A stretch of 64,000 nucleotides of DNA, taken from assembly GCF_000981805.1 (NCBI RefSeq), contig NZ_CP011132.1, positions 1,550,001 to 1,614,000 of the forward strand, given 5' to 3'. Positions 26,951-35,749 of this stretch are shown one piece after another. Source of the stretch: Citrobacter amalonaticus Y19. GTDB lineage: Bacteria; Pseudomonadota; Gammaproteobacteria; Enterobacterales; Enterobacteriaceae. Below the pieces are notes generated by a model. The model was not told the DNA's origin and ran no database searches. It saw only the letters and a program-made list of their open reading frames with translations. Every line of letters begins with the position of its first letter. Within the stretch, counting starts at the first letter, position 1. The position numbers were made by a program, and so were the translations under genes.

Positions 26951-28882
26951 TTACGGCAATTTAAACGATGACACCTGCAAGGCCAGTTCTTCCGCTTCGG
27001 CTTTTAAGATCTGCGTGCGCGCCGCCGCATCATCTATCAGCGATGCGTTTTGCTGGACCGTGCTGTCCATTTCCGTGACGGCGAGCGCGACTTCAGCCAC
27101 GCCCTTGCGCTGCTCTTCTCCGGCTACGCGAATTTCCCCCATTAACTGACGCACCTGACGAACATGCCCGACCAGTTCCTGTAAGCGATCGCCGGCATGA
27201 TGAATTTGCTGGCTGCTGTTATCGACGTGAGATACCGACTCATCAATCAGCGCTTTGATTTCCTGGGCGGCGGTAGCGCTGCGCTGGGCCAGCGTTCTGA
27301 CCTCCGACGCCACCACGGCAAATCCTCGCCCGGCATCCCCGGCGCGCGCTGCTTCCACGGCGGCATTGAGCGCCAGGATATTAGTCTGGAAGGCAATGCT
27401 GTCAATCACGGAGACAATCTCCACCATTCGCCCCGATGACGTACTGACGTTATCCATGGTCGAAATCACCTCATGCATGACATCTCCGCAACGATTAGCC
27501 GTTTGCGCTGTGCTTTCTGAAAGCTCGTCGGCCAGTTGGGTATTACCGGCATTTTGATGTACGGTCGCATTAAGTTGTTCCATCGCCGCCGCACTCTCTT
27601 CCAGCGCTGCCGCCTGCTGGGTGACGCGTGATGACAACTCCGTATTGCTGTCGGCAAGGCTGACGGCGTTGTTCGCTACCACCTCACTGCTGCTGCGCAC
27701 CGTAAGCAGAATGGCGGAAATTTTATCCACAAAGAGGTTAAACGCCTGCGCGATCGCCGAAATCTCGTCTTTCCCTCTCACTTCTAAGCGACGGGTCAGA
27801 TCGCCCTCTCCCTGAGCAATATCGTCCAGCGCCCGGCGCGTGTCGTCCAGACGAGCAATCAACCGGCGAACAACCAGCCAGGAACCCACCAGCAACAGCG
27901 TCATAACAGGGATCAGTACTTCAAGAACATCGCGCATCATCACTTTCGCCAGTCCGACGATACGCTCTTGCGGCGTCACCAGCCCCACCACCCAACCGGT
28001 ATCGGCCATCGGGAACAGCATTACGCGTGAAGGTGCGTTCAGAATGCCGTCGTTATCCAGCGCAATGGAGGAGACATCGGTGGTTGCGGTGCGCAGTTTC
28101 TGCAAGCGCTGAGCGACAGGGCTCAACCACGCGGAAGCCTTCACCAGATCGCCAACGGTTTTGTAATGTTCCCGATCGTTTTGCGGGAAATAGAGAATTT
28201 GCCCCTGCTTATCGACCACAAAGGCGTAACCGCCGGTGCGTCCGCCCTGCTGCTGCATAAAGCTGGCAACGTTATCGAGTCGAATGTCGGTCGTTGCCAC
28301 ACCGGCAAATTTGCCCTCCAGTTGATACGGAATGCTGCAGGTCACCATGTTGATCCCGGAAATGGCATCCTGATAAACATCAGACCAGACGCAGTTTTCC
28401 TGCGAATGCCCTTTCGCGCCCTGATACCAGCTTTCGCTGTGGTAACCGTTGCCGTCGGGCGCATTATATTCGTCGGAAAACACCAGCTTATCGTCGGTAT
28501 TGCGTGCCCAGAAAAAACTGCGTCGCGCAACGCCGGGCGTGAACGCATCCGGCTCAGGCCAGATCCCGCCCCCGGTGATAATCGAATGATTCTGCTCGCC
28601 CAGTAAACGCGGCACCACCGCGCGGTACAGCGCTTCGTCATTTGGCAGGACTTCGGCCAGTCGTGACAGGCTAACGGTTTCTCCCTCAATACGTGACAGG
28701 ACGCTGCTGAGTTGACGCGTCAGGCCATGCCCGGTCTCCTCGATCAACGCCGTGTTGATTTCAACGACGCGAGGTTGCCCGCGCCAAAGCATAATAACAA
28801 CAATCACTAACGTCGTTACGGCAAGTAACGCGATCCCCCCGACGGTCAAACGAGTCGAAATACGTGACGGATACCAGACCAT
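26951..28882 (-). CDS. methyl-accepting chemotaxis protein with dCache sensor
   Basis: Inner-membrane chemoreceptor of 643 residues that would feed an attractant or repellent signal to CheA/CheW. It has one N-terminal membrane segment (~13-34), a large periplasmic domain (~35-315) of the double-Cache type (motifs WYQGAKG, GVATTDIRL, GYAFVVDKQG), a second membrane segment (~318-337), a HAMP domain, and a signalling hairpin with the invariant tip IAFQTNILALNAAVEAARAG. It has no C-terminal NWETF-type pentapeptide, so it probably depends on other receptors for CheR/CheB adaptation. Double-Cache domains often bind amino acids or small acids; the ligand here cannot be read. The start ATG has AAGGA upstream. 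Confidence 0.92.
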   Translation of the reverse strand: MVWYPSRISTRLTVGGIALLAVTTLVIVVIMLWRGQPRVVEINTALIEETGHGLTRQLSSVLSRIEGETVSLSRLAEVLPNDEALYRAVVPRLLGEQNHSIITGGGIWPEPDAFTPGVARRSFFWARNTDDKLVFSDEYNAPDGNGYHSESWYQGAKGHSQENCVWSDVYQDAISGINMVTCSIPYQLEGKFAGVATTDIRLDNVASFMQQQGGRTGGYAFVVDKQGQILYFPQNDREHYKTVGDLVKASAWLSPVAQRLQKLRTATTDVSSIALDNDGILNAPSRVMLFPMADTGWVVGLVTPQERIVGLAKVMMRDVLEVLIPVMTLLLVGSWLVVRRLIARLDDTRRALDDIAQGEGDLTRRLEVRGKDEISAIAQAFNLFVDKISAILLTVRSSSEVVANNAVSLADSNTELSSRVTQQAAALEESAAAMEQLNATVHQNAGNTQLADELSESTAQTANRCGDVMHEVISTMDNVSTSSGRMVEIVSVIDSIAFQTNILALNAAVEAARAGDAGRGFAVVASEVRTLAQRSATAAQEIKALIDESVSHVDNSSQQIHHAGDRLQELVGHVRQVRQLMGEIRVAGEEQRKGVAEVALAVTEMDSTVQQNASLIDDAAARTQILKAEAEELALQVSSFKLP

Positions 28883-28999
28883 ATAAACATCCTTTTATTT
28901 TCAGGCTAATTTATATTCAGTATCGGCACGTGTTTTTAGAGCTTTATACAGAAATCCGTATTGTCTTAAATTAATAATGTGACATTGTCACAAATAGCA

Positions 29000-29023
29000 A
29001 AACCCAGCACTCTGGCTGGGTTT
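29000..29023 (-). terminator. terminator of hdeB-like gene
   Basis: A 9-bp stem AAACCCAGC / GCTGGGTTT that on the minus strand runs into TTTTGCTATTT, a short distance after the hdeB-like stop codon. Confidence 0.8.
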
Positions 29024-29039
29024 AAATAAGCGCTTAATC

Positions 29040-29369
29040 TTATTTGTTTAATTCTTTTTTGATTTCGTCTTTAATTTTAGTCAATTCGCTTTGCGGATGT
29101 TTTTTACAGATTTCAACCGTTAAAGGAACCGCAGTTGTCACCGTTTCATCGAACGTGACGTAGTCTCCGCCCTTAAAGTCTTCATCTTCGTTTAATACCC
29201 AGAAGGCAACCGGCGCCATCGTCTGCGGGTTCAGGTCGATGAATTCCTGGCAGCTCATGCTTTTGGGGGTGACGTCGGTTTTCGCGTTAGTCGTTGCTGC
29301 ACTGACGCTGACACTGGTCAACAGCGCTGCCACTAAAATACCTGCTGTAGAAAGGGAAAATTTGTTCAT
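29040..29369 (-). CDS. HdeB-like periplasmic acid-stress chaperone
   Basis: A 109-residue exported protein of the HdeA/HdeB family, which holds acid-unfolded periplasmic proteins in solution. The signal peptide ends near SVSA (residue 24). The mature part has the family core MSCQEFIDLNP, a middle KGGDYVTFDET and two cysteines, Cys40 and Cys88, that form the family's disulfide. It is clearly closer to HdeB than HdeA, with matching length (108 in E. coli). It stands alone between a chemoreceptor gene and the ddp operon, away from the gad/hde acid fitness island where E. coli keeps hdeAB. It has its own terminator. It could be an HdeB paralogue rather than the ortholog, so no symbol is given. 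Confidence 0.88.
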   Translation of the reverse strand: MNKFSLSTAGILVAALLTSVSVSAATTNAKTDVTPKSMSCQEFIDLNPQTMAPVAFWVLNEDEDFKGGDYVTFDETVTTAVPLTVEICKKHPQSELTKIKDEIKKELNK

Positions 29370-29598
29370 TATGATGGCTCCGTTAATGATATAAATAACC
29401 TCTACACGAGCGCTTTAAACCGTTAATGTAGAACGGAAATAATAATACCCGTCCCCTCGCAGAAATAAATACACGCAGACTTGTTATGGCTGTTATTGAT
29501 ATTTCCCGGTGCCGATCCTGATGTTTGCCGCTTATTTAGCCGTGAGAATGTGATCCCGCCTGCGTATCCGGCAGATAAGCGCCCTTTCGCCTAACCGT

Positions 29599-29626
29599 TG
29601 CACCAAAACTGCACTATGCTGCACAA
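29599..29626 (+). promoter_or_regulatory. phased TGCAC repeats, possible NtrC enhancer site
   Basis: Three direct TGCAC-starting heptamers (TGCACCA, TGCACTA, TGCACAA) at 29599, 29610 and 29620, i.e. 11 and 10 bp apart. They lie ~100-125 bases upstream of the predicted sigma-54 start, the usual place for NtrC sites, whose half-sites read TGCACCA or TGCACTA. The classic GCAC-N7-GTGC palindrome is not perfect, so the assignment is an inference. Confidence 0.45.
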
Positions 29627-29698
29627 GTGTTGATCATAAGTTAATTATTTCAGCATCATTTTAACAATTGACGCCAGTCGCGGCGGCGTTTTTGAACA

Positions 29699-29714
29699 TG
29701 GCACGCGTCCTGCA
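29699..29714 (+). promoter_or_regulatory. sigma-54 promoter of the ddp cluster
   Basis: TGGCACG-CGTC-CTGCA matches the sigma-54 consensus TGGCACG-N4-TTGCA with one change. The invariant GG and GC are exactly 10 bases apart (29700-29701 and 29712-29713). The start of transcription would be near 29725, ~45 bases before the regulator gene. In E. coli the ddp genes belong to the NtrC nitrogen-limitation regulon, which uses sigma-54, so site and function agree. Confidence 0.82.
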
Positions 29715-29771
29715 TTGTTAATTGACTAACAGTGAACGGACCTTTGACAGCCTGGTAACAGCGAGACGGTG

Positions 29772-30638
29772 ATGACAGCAAAACCTGAGTTACTGACCCG
29801 AATTGAACAGACCTTCAGCCTGCATACGCCGAGCGAAAAGCGCGTTGCCAGTTGGCTGTTAACCCATGTGGCGCAGATCCCGTTTGAAACCGCCGACAGC
29901 ATTGGCAAAGCGACGGGCACCAGCGGAATTACCGTCGGACGCTACCTGCGCAAAATCGGCTATCGCAATCTGGAAGACGCTAAAGCCAGTCTGCGGGAAC
30001 TGCCTGGCATCGTCTATCAGCCCTGGGGCATGAACGAGCGTCTGGACTCCTGGCAACAGCAGCAACAGTTGCCGGACCGCGCGCGTCAGTCGCTGTTGCT
30101 GGAGATAGATGCGATCGCCCATGTCTATCAACTGGCGCAAGGAGACACTTTCCAGCGCATTACCCGACAACTGGCGCAGGCGGAAGCGGTGTATGTGCTG
30201 GGGATCCAGTCGACGCGGGGGATCGCTAATGCCTTTTTCAGTCACCTCGAGTATCTGCGTCCCAGGGTGAACTACTCCGAAGGGCTCTCCGGCAGTTGGG
30301 TGGAATCTCTCAATTCCGGGTTTGAGAAACCGTATGTGGTGCTGACCGATACCCGCGCTTACTCCGCCATCGCCCGGCAGTACTGTCGCGTCGCCAGCGA
30401 GCGGCAAATACCGTTGGCGCTGATAACCGATGTTTGGTGCCCCTGGGCGCGAGATTACGCCATCGACTTGCTACAGGTGAAAACTGACACCGGACACTTC
30501 TGGGATTCGCTGGCCCCGGTGAGCTGTCTGTTCAACTTGCTGCTTTCCGGCGTCGCGGACCAACTGGGCGACTCCCTTACCGGGCGGCTACAGACCAACC
30601 GCCAGTTACAACAAGAATTTGGTCAATTCGAACAATAA
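29772..30638 (+). CDS. RpiR/MurR-family transcriptional regulator
   Basis: A 288-residue regulator with an RpiR-type helix-turn-helix at the N-terminus (~1-75, with ETADSIGKATGTSGITVGR) and a C-terminal SIS domain (~125-265, with VYVLGIQSTRG) that in this family usually binds phosphosugars. The ATG at 29772 is preferred over the GTG at 29769, which leaves no room for a ribosome site. ddpX follows after 14 bases, so the two share a transcript from the sigma-54 promoter. Its position suggests it controls ddp in response to a cell-wall-derived ligand; that is inference. As I recall E. coli K-12, no such gene precedes ddpX there. Confidence 0.88.
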   Translation: MTAKPELLTRIEQTFSLHTPSEKRVASWLLTHVAQIPFETADSIGKATGTSGITVGRYLRKIGYRNLEDAKASLRELPGIVYQPWGMNERLDSWQQQQQLPDRARQSLLLEIDAIAHVYQLAQGDTFQRITRQLAQAEAVYVLGIQSTRGIANAFFSHLEYLRPRVNYSEGLSGSWVESLNSGFEKPYVVLTDTRAYSAIARQYCRVASERQIPLALITDVWCPWARDYAIDLLQVKTDTGHFWDSLAPVSCLFNLLLSGVADQLGDSLTGRLQTNRQLQQEFGQFEQ

Positions 30639-30652
30639 ACAGGAAACGTGCT

Positions 30653-31240
30653 ATGTCTGAAACTCCGCAACTGGTCTGCCTGTCGGTGATTTTTCCGACG
30701 CTGGATATCGACCTCAAATACGCGACCGCCGATAACCTGACGGGCGCGCCGATTTATCGCGAATCGCGCTGCCTGCTGCACGAGGATGCCGTCACCGCGC
30801 TGGCGAAAAGCATCAGCATCGCACAACTGGCGGGTCTTTCGCTGGTGGTTTATGACGCCTATCGCCCACAGCAGGCGCAGTCGATCCTGTGGGATGCCTG
30901 TCCGGATCCGCAGTATGTGGTTGATGTCGCCATCGGCTCTAACCACAGCCGCGGAACGGCCATCGATGTCACCCTGAAAGACGCGGACGGCAACATTCTG
31001 GATATGGGCGCGGGTTTTGATGAGATGCACGATCGTTCACATGCTTACCACCCTTCTGTGCCTGCTGCCGCGCAGCGTAACCGACTGTTACTCAACGCCA
31101 TTATGTATGGCGGTGGCTTCGTTGGTATCAGCAGCGAGTGGTGGCACTTTGAGTTACCTGCCGCGAGTCGCTATCCGCTGCTGGAAGACTGTATTACCTG
31201 TTTTCCCGTTACAACCACAACGACACACACATCCTTTTGA
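30653..31240 (+). CDS. ddpX: DdpX, D-alanyl-D-alanine dipeptidase
   Basis: Zinc dipeptidase of the VanX family, splitting D-Ala-D-Ala to free D-alanine in the cytoplasm. The 195 residues contain the zinc motif SNHSRGTAID (His98, Asp105) and EWWHFE (catalytic Glu162, zinc His165), plus Arg71 in DAYRPQ. The C-terminal tail (after LEDCITCF) is Thr-rich and I see no conserved role for it. AGGAAA precedes the ATG. In E. coli the enzyme lets cells use the dipeptide from peptidoglycan as carbon and nitrogen. Here it has no vanH/vanA neighbours, so a vancomycin role is excluded. It is followed by its transporter ddpABCDF. Confidence 0.96.
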   Translation: MSETPQLVCLSVIFPTLDIDLKYATADNLTGAPIYRESRCLLHEDAVTALAKSISIAQLAGLSLVVYDAYRPQQAQSILWDACPDPQYVVDVAIGSNHSRGTAIDVTLKDADGNILDMGAGFDEMHDRSHAYHPSVPAAAQRNRLLLNAIMYGGGFVGISSEWWHFELPAASRYPLLEDCITCFPVTTTTTHTSF

Positions 31241-31255
31241 TTCCGGAGCTTCGTC

Positions 31256-32806
31256 ATGAAATTAACTTTGTTGTTTCGCCCCGCGTTGATTGCTGTTGCC
31301 CTGGCAATGACCCTGCCTGCGGCACAGGCTGCCGTCCCGAAGGACATGCTGGTGATCGGCAAAGCCGCCGATCCGCAAACGCTTGACCCGGCGGTCACCA
31401 TTGATAATAACGACTGGACGGTGACTTATCCGTCCTATCAGCGCCTGGTGAAGTACAAAACCGAGGGCGACAAAGGCTCTACCGAGGTTGAAGGCGATCT
31501 GGCAAGCGGCTGGAAGGCCTCTGACGATCAGAAAGAGTGGACCTTTACGCTTAACGAACAGGCCAAATTTGCCGACGGCTCCGCTGTGACCGCCGACGCG
31601 GTGAAACAGTCCTTCGAGCGCCTGCTGAAAATCAGCCAGGGGCCAGCAGAAGCCTTTCCTAAAGATCTCAACGTGGAGGCTGTCGATGCGCACACGGTGA
31701 AATTCACCCTCAGCCAGCCGTTTGCCCCGTTCCTCTATACGCTGGCCAATGACGGCGCGTCGATCATCAACCCTGCCGTGCTGAAAGAACATGCGGCGGA
31801 CGACGCCCGTGGTTTTCTGGCGCAAAACACCGCAGGCTCCGGGCCGTTTATGTTGAAAAGCTGGCAGAAAGGTCAACAGCTGGTGCTGGTTCCGAACCCG
31901 CATTACGCCGGACCCAAACCGAATTTCAAGCGCGTGTCGGTGAAAATTATCGGTGAAAGCGCGTCGCGTCGTCTGCAACTGTCGCGTGGGGATATCGACA
32001 TCGCCGATGCCCTGCCGGTGGATCAGCTCAGTGCATTAAAACAGGAAGGCAACGTCGCCGTGGCGGACTATCCGTCGCTGCGCGTGACCTATCTTTATCT
32101 GAACAACAGTAAAGCGCCGCTGAATCAGGTGGATCTGCGTCGGGCGATCTCCTGGTCCACCGACTATCAGGGCATGGTGAAAGGGATCCTCAGCGGTAAC
32201 GGGAAACAGATGCGCGGGCCGATCCCGGAAGGCATGTGGGGTTACGACGCCTCTGCGCTGCAATACAGCCTTGATGACACTAAAGCGAAAGCGGAATGGG
32301 AAAAAGTCGCCAGTAAACCCACCAGCCTGAGCTTCCTCTATTCCGATAACGATCCCAACTGGGAGCCGATTGCCCTCGCCACCCAGGCCAGCCTCAGCAA
32401 ACTGGGCATAACCGTGAAGCTGGAAAAACTGGCGAATGCCACCATGCGCGATCGCGTGGGTAAAGGCGATTACGACATTGCCATCGGCAACTGGAGTCCG
32501 GACTTCGCTGACCCGTATATGTTCATGAACTACTGGTTCGAGTCTGACAAGAAAGGACTGCCCGGCAACCGTTCGTTCTATGAAAACGCCGAGGTCGACA
32601 AACTGTTGCGCAGTGCGCTGAGCACCACCGATCAGACCGCCCGAACCACGGACTACCAGCAGGCACAGAAAATCGTCATTGATGAAGCGGCCTACGTCTA
32701 TCTGTTCCAGAAGAACTACCAGTTAGCGATGAACAAAGAGGTCAAAGGCTTCGTGTTCAATCCGATGCTCGAGCAGGTCTTTAATATCGGCACCATGAGC
32801 AAATAA
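31256..32806 (+). CDS. ddpA: DdpA, dipeptide-binding periplasmic protein
   Basis: Solute-binding protein (SBP_bac_5/OppA family) of the D-Ala-D-Ala ABC importer, working in the periplasm. It is 516 residues, the E. coli length. The signal peptide MKLTLLFRPALIAVALAM is cleaved near PAAQA. Family features include KAADPQTLDPAVT near the mature N-terminus and GDYDIAIGNWSPDFADP in the second lobe. It starts 15 bases after ddpX. A stable hairpin lies between it and ddpB, which may raise its share of the operon mRNA. Confidence 0.94.
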   Translation: MKLTLLFRPALIAVALAMTLPAAQAAVPKDMLVIGKAADPQTLDPAVTIDNNDWTVTYPSYQRLVKYKTEGDKGSTEVEGDLASGWKASDDQKEWTFTLNEQAKFADGSAVTADAVKQSFERLLKISQGPAEAFPKDLNVEAVDAHTVKFTLSQPFAPFLYTLANDGASIINPAVLKEHAADDARGFLAQNTAGSGPFMLKSWQKGQQLVLVPNPHYAGPKPNFKRVSVKIIGESASRRLQLSRGDIDIADALPVDQLSALKQEGNVAVADYPSLRVTYLYLNNSKAPLNQVDLRRAISWSTDYQGMVKGILSGNGKQMRGPIPEGMWGYDASALQYSLDDTKAKAEWEKVASKPTSLSFLYSDNDPNWEPIALATQASLSKLGITVKLEKLANATMRDRVGKGDYDIAIGNWSPDFADPYMFMNYWFESDKKGLPGNRSFYENAEVDKLLRSALSTTDQTARTTDYQQAQKIVIDEAAYVYLFQKNYQLAMNKEVKGFVFNPMLEQVFNIGTMSK

Positions 32807-32817
32807 GCCACGTTAAT

Positions 32818-32838
32818 GCGGAGCCGCACTGGCTCCGC
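32818..32838 (+). promoter_or_regulatory. intercistronic hairpin ddpA-ddpB
   Basis: An 8-bp perfect stem GCGGAGCC / GGCTCCGC with a 5-base loop in the 44-base gap after the binding-protein gene, with no T-run. Such hairpins commonly protect the upstream message from 3' exonucleases, giving more binding protein than permease. Confidence 0.65.
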
Positions 32839-32850
32839 CAGGGGAAGCCA

Positions 32851-33873
32851 ATGACTTTCTGGAGCATTTTACGCCAGCGCTGCTGGGGACTTATCCTTGT
32901 GGTGGCCGGCGTTTGCGTCATCACCTTTATTATTTCACACCTGATTCCGGGCGATCCGGCGCGCCTGCTGGCGGGCGACCGGGCAAGCGAAGAGATTGTC
33001 GAAAACATTCGCCAGCAGCTTGGGTTGAATCAACCGCTGTACGTGCAGTTTGCACGCTACGTAGGCGATGTCTTCCAGGGCGACTTAGGCATTTCGATTC
33101 GTACCGGGCGTCCGGTGATGGAAGAACTGCGCGTCTTTTTCCCGGCGACGCTGGAACTGGCCTTTTGCTCGCTGCTGCTGGCGCTGGTCATCGGTATTCC
33201 GTTGGGCATCCTCTCCGCCGTCTGGCGTAATCGCTGGCTGGACCACCTGGTACGCCTGATGGCGATCACCGGTATATCGACGCCGGCTTTCTGGCTGGGT
33301 CTGGGCGTTATCGTGCTGTTTTACGGCCAACTGCACATTTTACCGGGAGGCGGACGGCTGGATGACTGGTTGGATCCGCCGACGCAGGTCACCGGATTTT
33401 ATCTGATAGATGCCCTGCTGGAAGGCAACGGCGAGGTCTTTTTTAATGCGCTGCAGCATCTGATCTTACCGTCGCTGACGCTGGCGTTCGTTCACCTGGG
33501 AATTGTGGCACGGCAAATTCGTTCTGCGATGCTGGAACAGCTCAGTGAAGATTATATCCGCACGGCCAAAGCCAGCGGTCTCCCCGGCTGGTACATCGTG
33601 CTCTGTTACGCCCTGCCCAACGCACTGATCCCGTCGATTACCGTACTCGGACTGGCGCTGGGCGATCTGCTGTATGGCGCGGTATTGACCGAGACGGTTT
33701 TTGCCTGGCCCGGTATGGGCGCCTGGGTTGTGACGTCGATTCAGGCGCTCGATTTCCCGGCAGTGATGGGCTTTGCCGTGGTGGTCTCTTTTGCTTATGT
33801 ACTGGTCAACCTGGTGGTCGATTTGCTCTATCTGTGGGTAGACCCACGCATCGGGCGCGGAGGTGCTGAATGA
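32851..33873 (+). CDS. ddpB: DdpB, dipeptide ABC importer permease
   Basis: Inner-membrane permease of the DppB/OppB type, 340 residues, with about six membrane segments beginning at LILVVAGVCVITFIISHL. The cytoplasmic EAA loop that docks the ATPase reads near DYIRTAKASGLPG. It pairs with DdpC to form the channel through which DdpA delivers D-Ala-D-Ala. The start is preceded by AGGGGAAG. The stop overlaps the ddpC start (ATGA), so translation is coupled. Confidence 0.94.
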   Translation: MTFWSILRQRCWGLILVVAGVCVITFIISHLIPGDPARLLAGDRASEEIVENIRQQLGLNQPLYVQFARYVGDVFQGDLGISIRTGRPVMEELRVFFPATLELAFCSLLLALVIGIPLGILSAVWRNRWLDHLVRLMAITGISTPAFWLGLGVIVLFYGQLHILPGGGRLDDWLDPPTQVTGFYLIDALLEGNGEVFFNALQHLILPSLTLAFVHLGIVARQIRSAMLEQLSEDYIRTAKASGLPGWYIVLCYALPNALIPSITVLGLALGDLLYGAVLTETVFAWPGMGAWVVTSIQALDFPAVMGFAVVVSFAYVLVNLVVDLLYLWVDPRIGRGGAE

Positions 33874-34763
33874 TGTTAACCGAAGAGACTCCGACACCGG
33901 TTCGCGCGACGCGTCGGCGTATTGACTGGGCCAGACTGTTCTGGCTGATGAAAGGCAGTCCGCTGACCATGATTGGCGGGGCGATCATTGTTCTGATGCT
34001 GCTGCTGATGGTGCTGTCGCCGTGGCTAACGCCTTACGATCCCAATGCCATTGATTTAAGCGCGCGGCTGTTACCGCCGACGGCAGCGCACTGGTTCGGG
34101 ACGGATGAGGTTGGCCGGGATTTGTTCAGCCGCGTGCTGGTGGGCAGCCAGCAGTCGATTGTCGCCGGGCTGGTGGTGGTCGCAATTGCGGGCGGCATTG
34201 GCTCACTGCTCGGTTGTCTGTCCGGCGTGATGGGCGGTCGCGCTGACGCCATCATCATGCGGATAATGGATATCATGCTGTCGATCCCCTCTCTGGTGCT
34301 GACGATGGCGCTGGCCGCAGCGCTGGGTCCGAGCTTGCTTAACGCGATGCTGGCGATTGCCATTGTGCGTATTCCCTTTTATGTGCGACTGGCGCGCGGA
34401 CAAACGCTGGTCGTGCGCCAGTTTGCCTACGTCCAGGCCGCCCGCACGTACGGCGCCTCCCGCTGGCATTTGATCAGTTGGCACATTCTGCGCAACTCGC
34501 TGCCGCCGCTGATTGTGCAGGCGTCGCTGGATATCGGCAGCGCCATCCTGATGGCGGCGACATTAGGTTTTATCGGGCTTGGCGCCCAGCAACCGAGCGC
34601 AGAATGGGGCGCAATGGTGGCGATTGGCCGCAATTATGTTCTCGATCAATGGTGGTATTGCGCCTTCCCTGGTGCTGCCATCCTGATTACCGCCGTCGGT
34701 TTTAACCTGTTCGGTGACGGGATCCGCGATCTACTGGATCCGAAAGCAGGAGGAAAACAGTGA
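33870..34763 (+). CDS. ddpC: DdpC, dipeptide ABC importer permease
   Basis: Second membrane subunit (DppC/OppC type), 297 residues, with an N-terminal cytoplasmic arm, a first membrane helix (MIGGAIIVLMLLLMVLSPWL), then the conserved NAIDLSARLLPP...HWFGTDEVGRDLFSR block, and the EAA loop (YVQAARTYGASRWHLI). It starts at the ATG overlapping the ddpB stop, as in E. coli (both begin MML). It ends in DLLDPKAGGKQ, and the ddpD start overlaps its stop by one base. Confidence 0.94.
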   Translation: MMLTEETPTPVRATRRRIDWARLFWLMKGSPLTMIGGAIIVLMLLLMVLSPWLTPYDPNAIDLSARLLPPTAAHWFGTDEVGRDLFSRVLVGSQQSIVAGLVVVAIAGGIGSLLGCLSGVMGGRADAIIMRIMDIMLSIPSLVLTMALAAALGPSLLNAMLAIAIVRIPFYVRLARGQTLVVRQFAYVQAARTYGASRWHLISWHILRNSLPPLIVQASLDIGSAILMAATLGFIGLGAQQPSAEWGAMVAIGRNYVLDQWWYCAFPGAAILITAVGFNLFGDGIRDLLDPKAGGKQ

Positions 34764-35749
34764 TGACCCAACCGGTGCTGGAAATAGACGATTTACACTT
34801 AAGCTTTCCGGGATACAAAGCCGATGTTCACGCCCTGAGCCATGTATCGCTTCGCATTCATCGCGGCGAAATTGTCGGCGTGGTGGGCGAATCGGGTTCC
34901 GGGAAGTCAGTCACCGCGATGCTCACCATGCGTCTGTTGCCGGAAGGCAGCTATCGCATCCATCAGGGGCGCGTCGCGTTACTGGGCGAAGATGTATTAA
35001 ACGCCAGTGAGAAGCAGATGCGCCAGTGGCGTGGCGCACGCGTGGCGATGATCTTCCAGGAGCCGATGACGGCCCTCAACCCGACGCGCCGCATCGGCCA
35101 GCAGATGGTGGAGGTGATTCGCCATCACCAGACGGTGAGCCGTGCGCAGGCCCGCGAAAAGGCGATTACCCTGCTGGAGGAGATGCAGATCCCCGACGCC
35201 GCCGGGGTGATGACCCGCTTTCCGTTTGAGCTTTCGGGCGGCATGCGTCAGCGGGTGATGATCGCCCTTGCCTTCTCCTGCGAACCGGAACTGATCATCG
35301 CCGATGAACCGACCACCGCGCTGGACGTCACCGTACAGTTGCAGGTACTGCGGCTGCTGAAACACAAAGCCCGCGCCAGCGGTACGGCCGTGCTGTTTAT
35401 CAGTCATGATATGGCAGTGGTATCGCAATTGTGCGATCGGCTGTATGTGATGTATGCCGGAAGTGTGATTGAAAGCGGTCCGACCGATGCCGTGATCCAC
35501 CATCCGACCCATCCCTATTCGATTGGCCTGCTCAAATGCGCGCCGGAACAAGGTGAACCGCGCCAACCGCTGCCAGCCATTCCCGGCACCGTGCCGGATC
35601 TTACCCGTTTGCCGCACGGCTGCGCGTTTCGGGATCGCTGTTTTGCCGCAGGTCCGCTTTGCGACACCATCCCCACCATGAATCCACTCGGCGCTGGCGA
35701 CCAGCGGTCGGCCTGCTGGTATCCCCATCTGGAGCGTTCCCATGTCTGA
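34763..35749 (+). CDS. ddpD: DdpD, dipeptide ABC importer ATPase
   Basis: First of two cytoplasmic ATPases of the importer (DppD/OppD type), 328 residues. It shows Walker A GESGSGKS, signature LSGGMRQR, Walker B LIIADEPTTALD and a C-terminal cysteine cluster (CAFRDRCFAAGPLC) typical of the iron-sulphur-binding OppD tail. The ATG at 34763 is chosen over the GTG at 34760 because it gives the E. coli start MTQPVL and has GGAGG 10 bases upstream. The last bases overlap ddpF by 8. Confidence 0.93.
   Translation: MTQPVLEIDDLHLSFPGYKADVHALSHVSLRIHRGEIVGVVGESGSGKSVTAMLTMRLLPEGSYRIHQGRVALLGEDVLNASEKQMRQWRGARVAMIFQEPMTALNPTRRIGQQMVEVIRHHQTVSRAQAREKAITLLEEMQIPDAAGVMTRFPFELSGGMRQRVMIALAFSCEPELIIADEPTTALDVTVQLQVLRLLKHKARASGTAVLFISHDMAVVSQLCDRLYVMYAGSVIESGPTDAVIHHPTHPYSIGLLKCAPEQGEPRQPLPAIPGTVPDLTRLPHGCAFRDRCFAAGPLCDTIPTMNPLGAGDQRSACWYPHLERSHV

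Noticed and set aside
30653..31240. Vancomycin resistance role for the VanX-like dipeptidase
   Set aside because: No vanH, vanA, vanR or vanS gene nearby; the context is dipeptide import and catabolism as in E. coli ddp.
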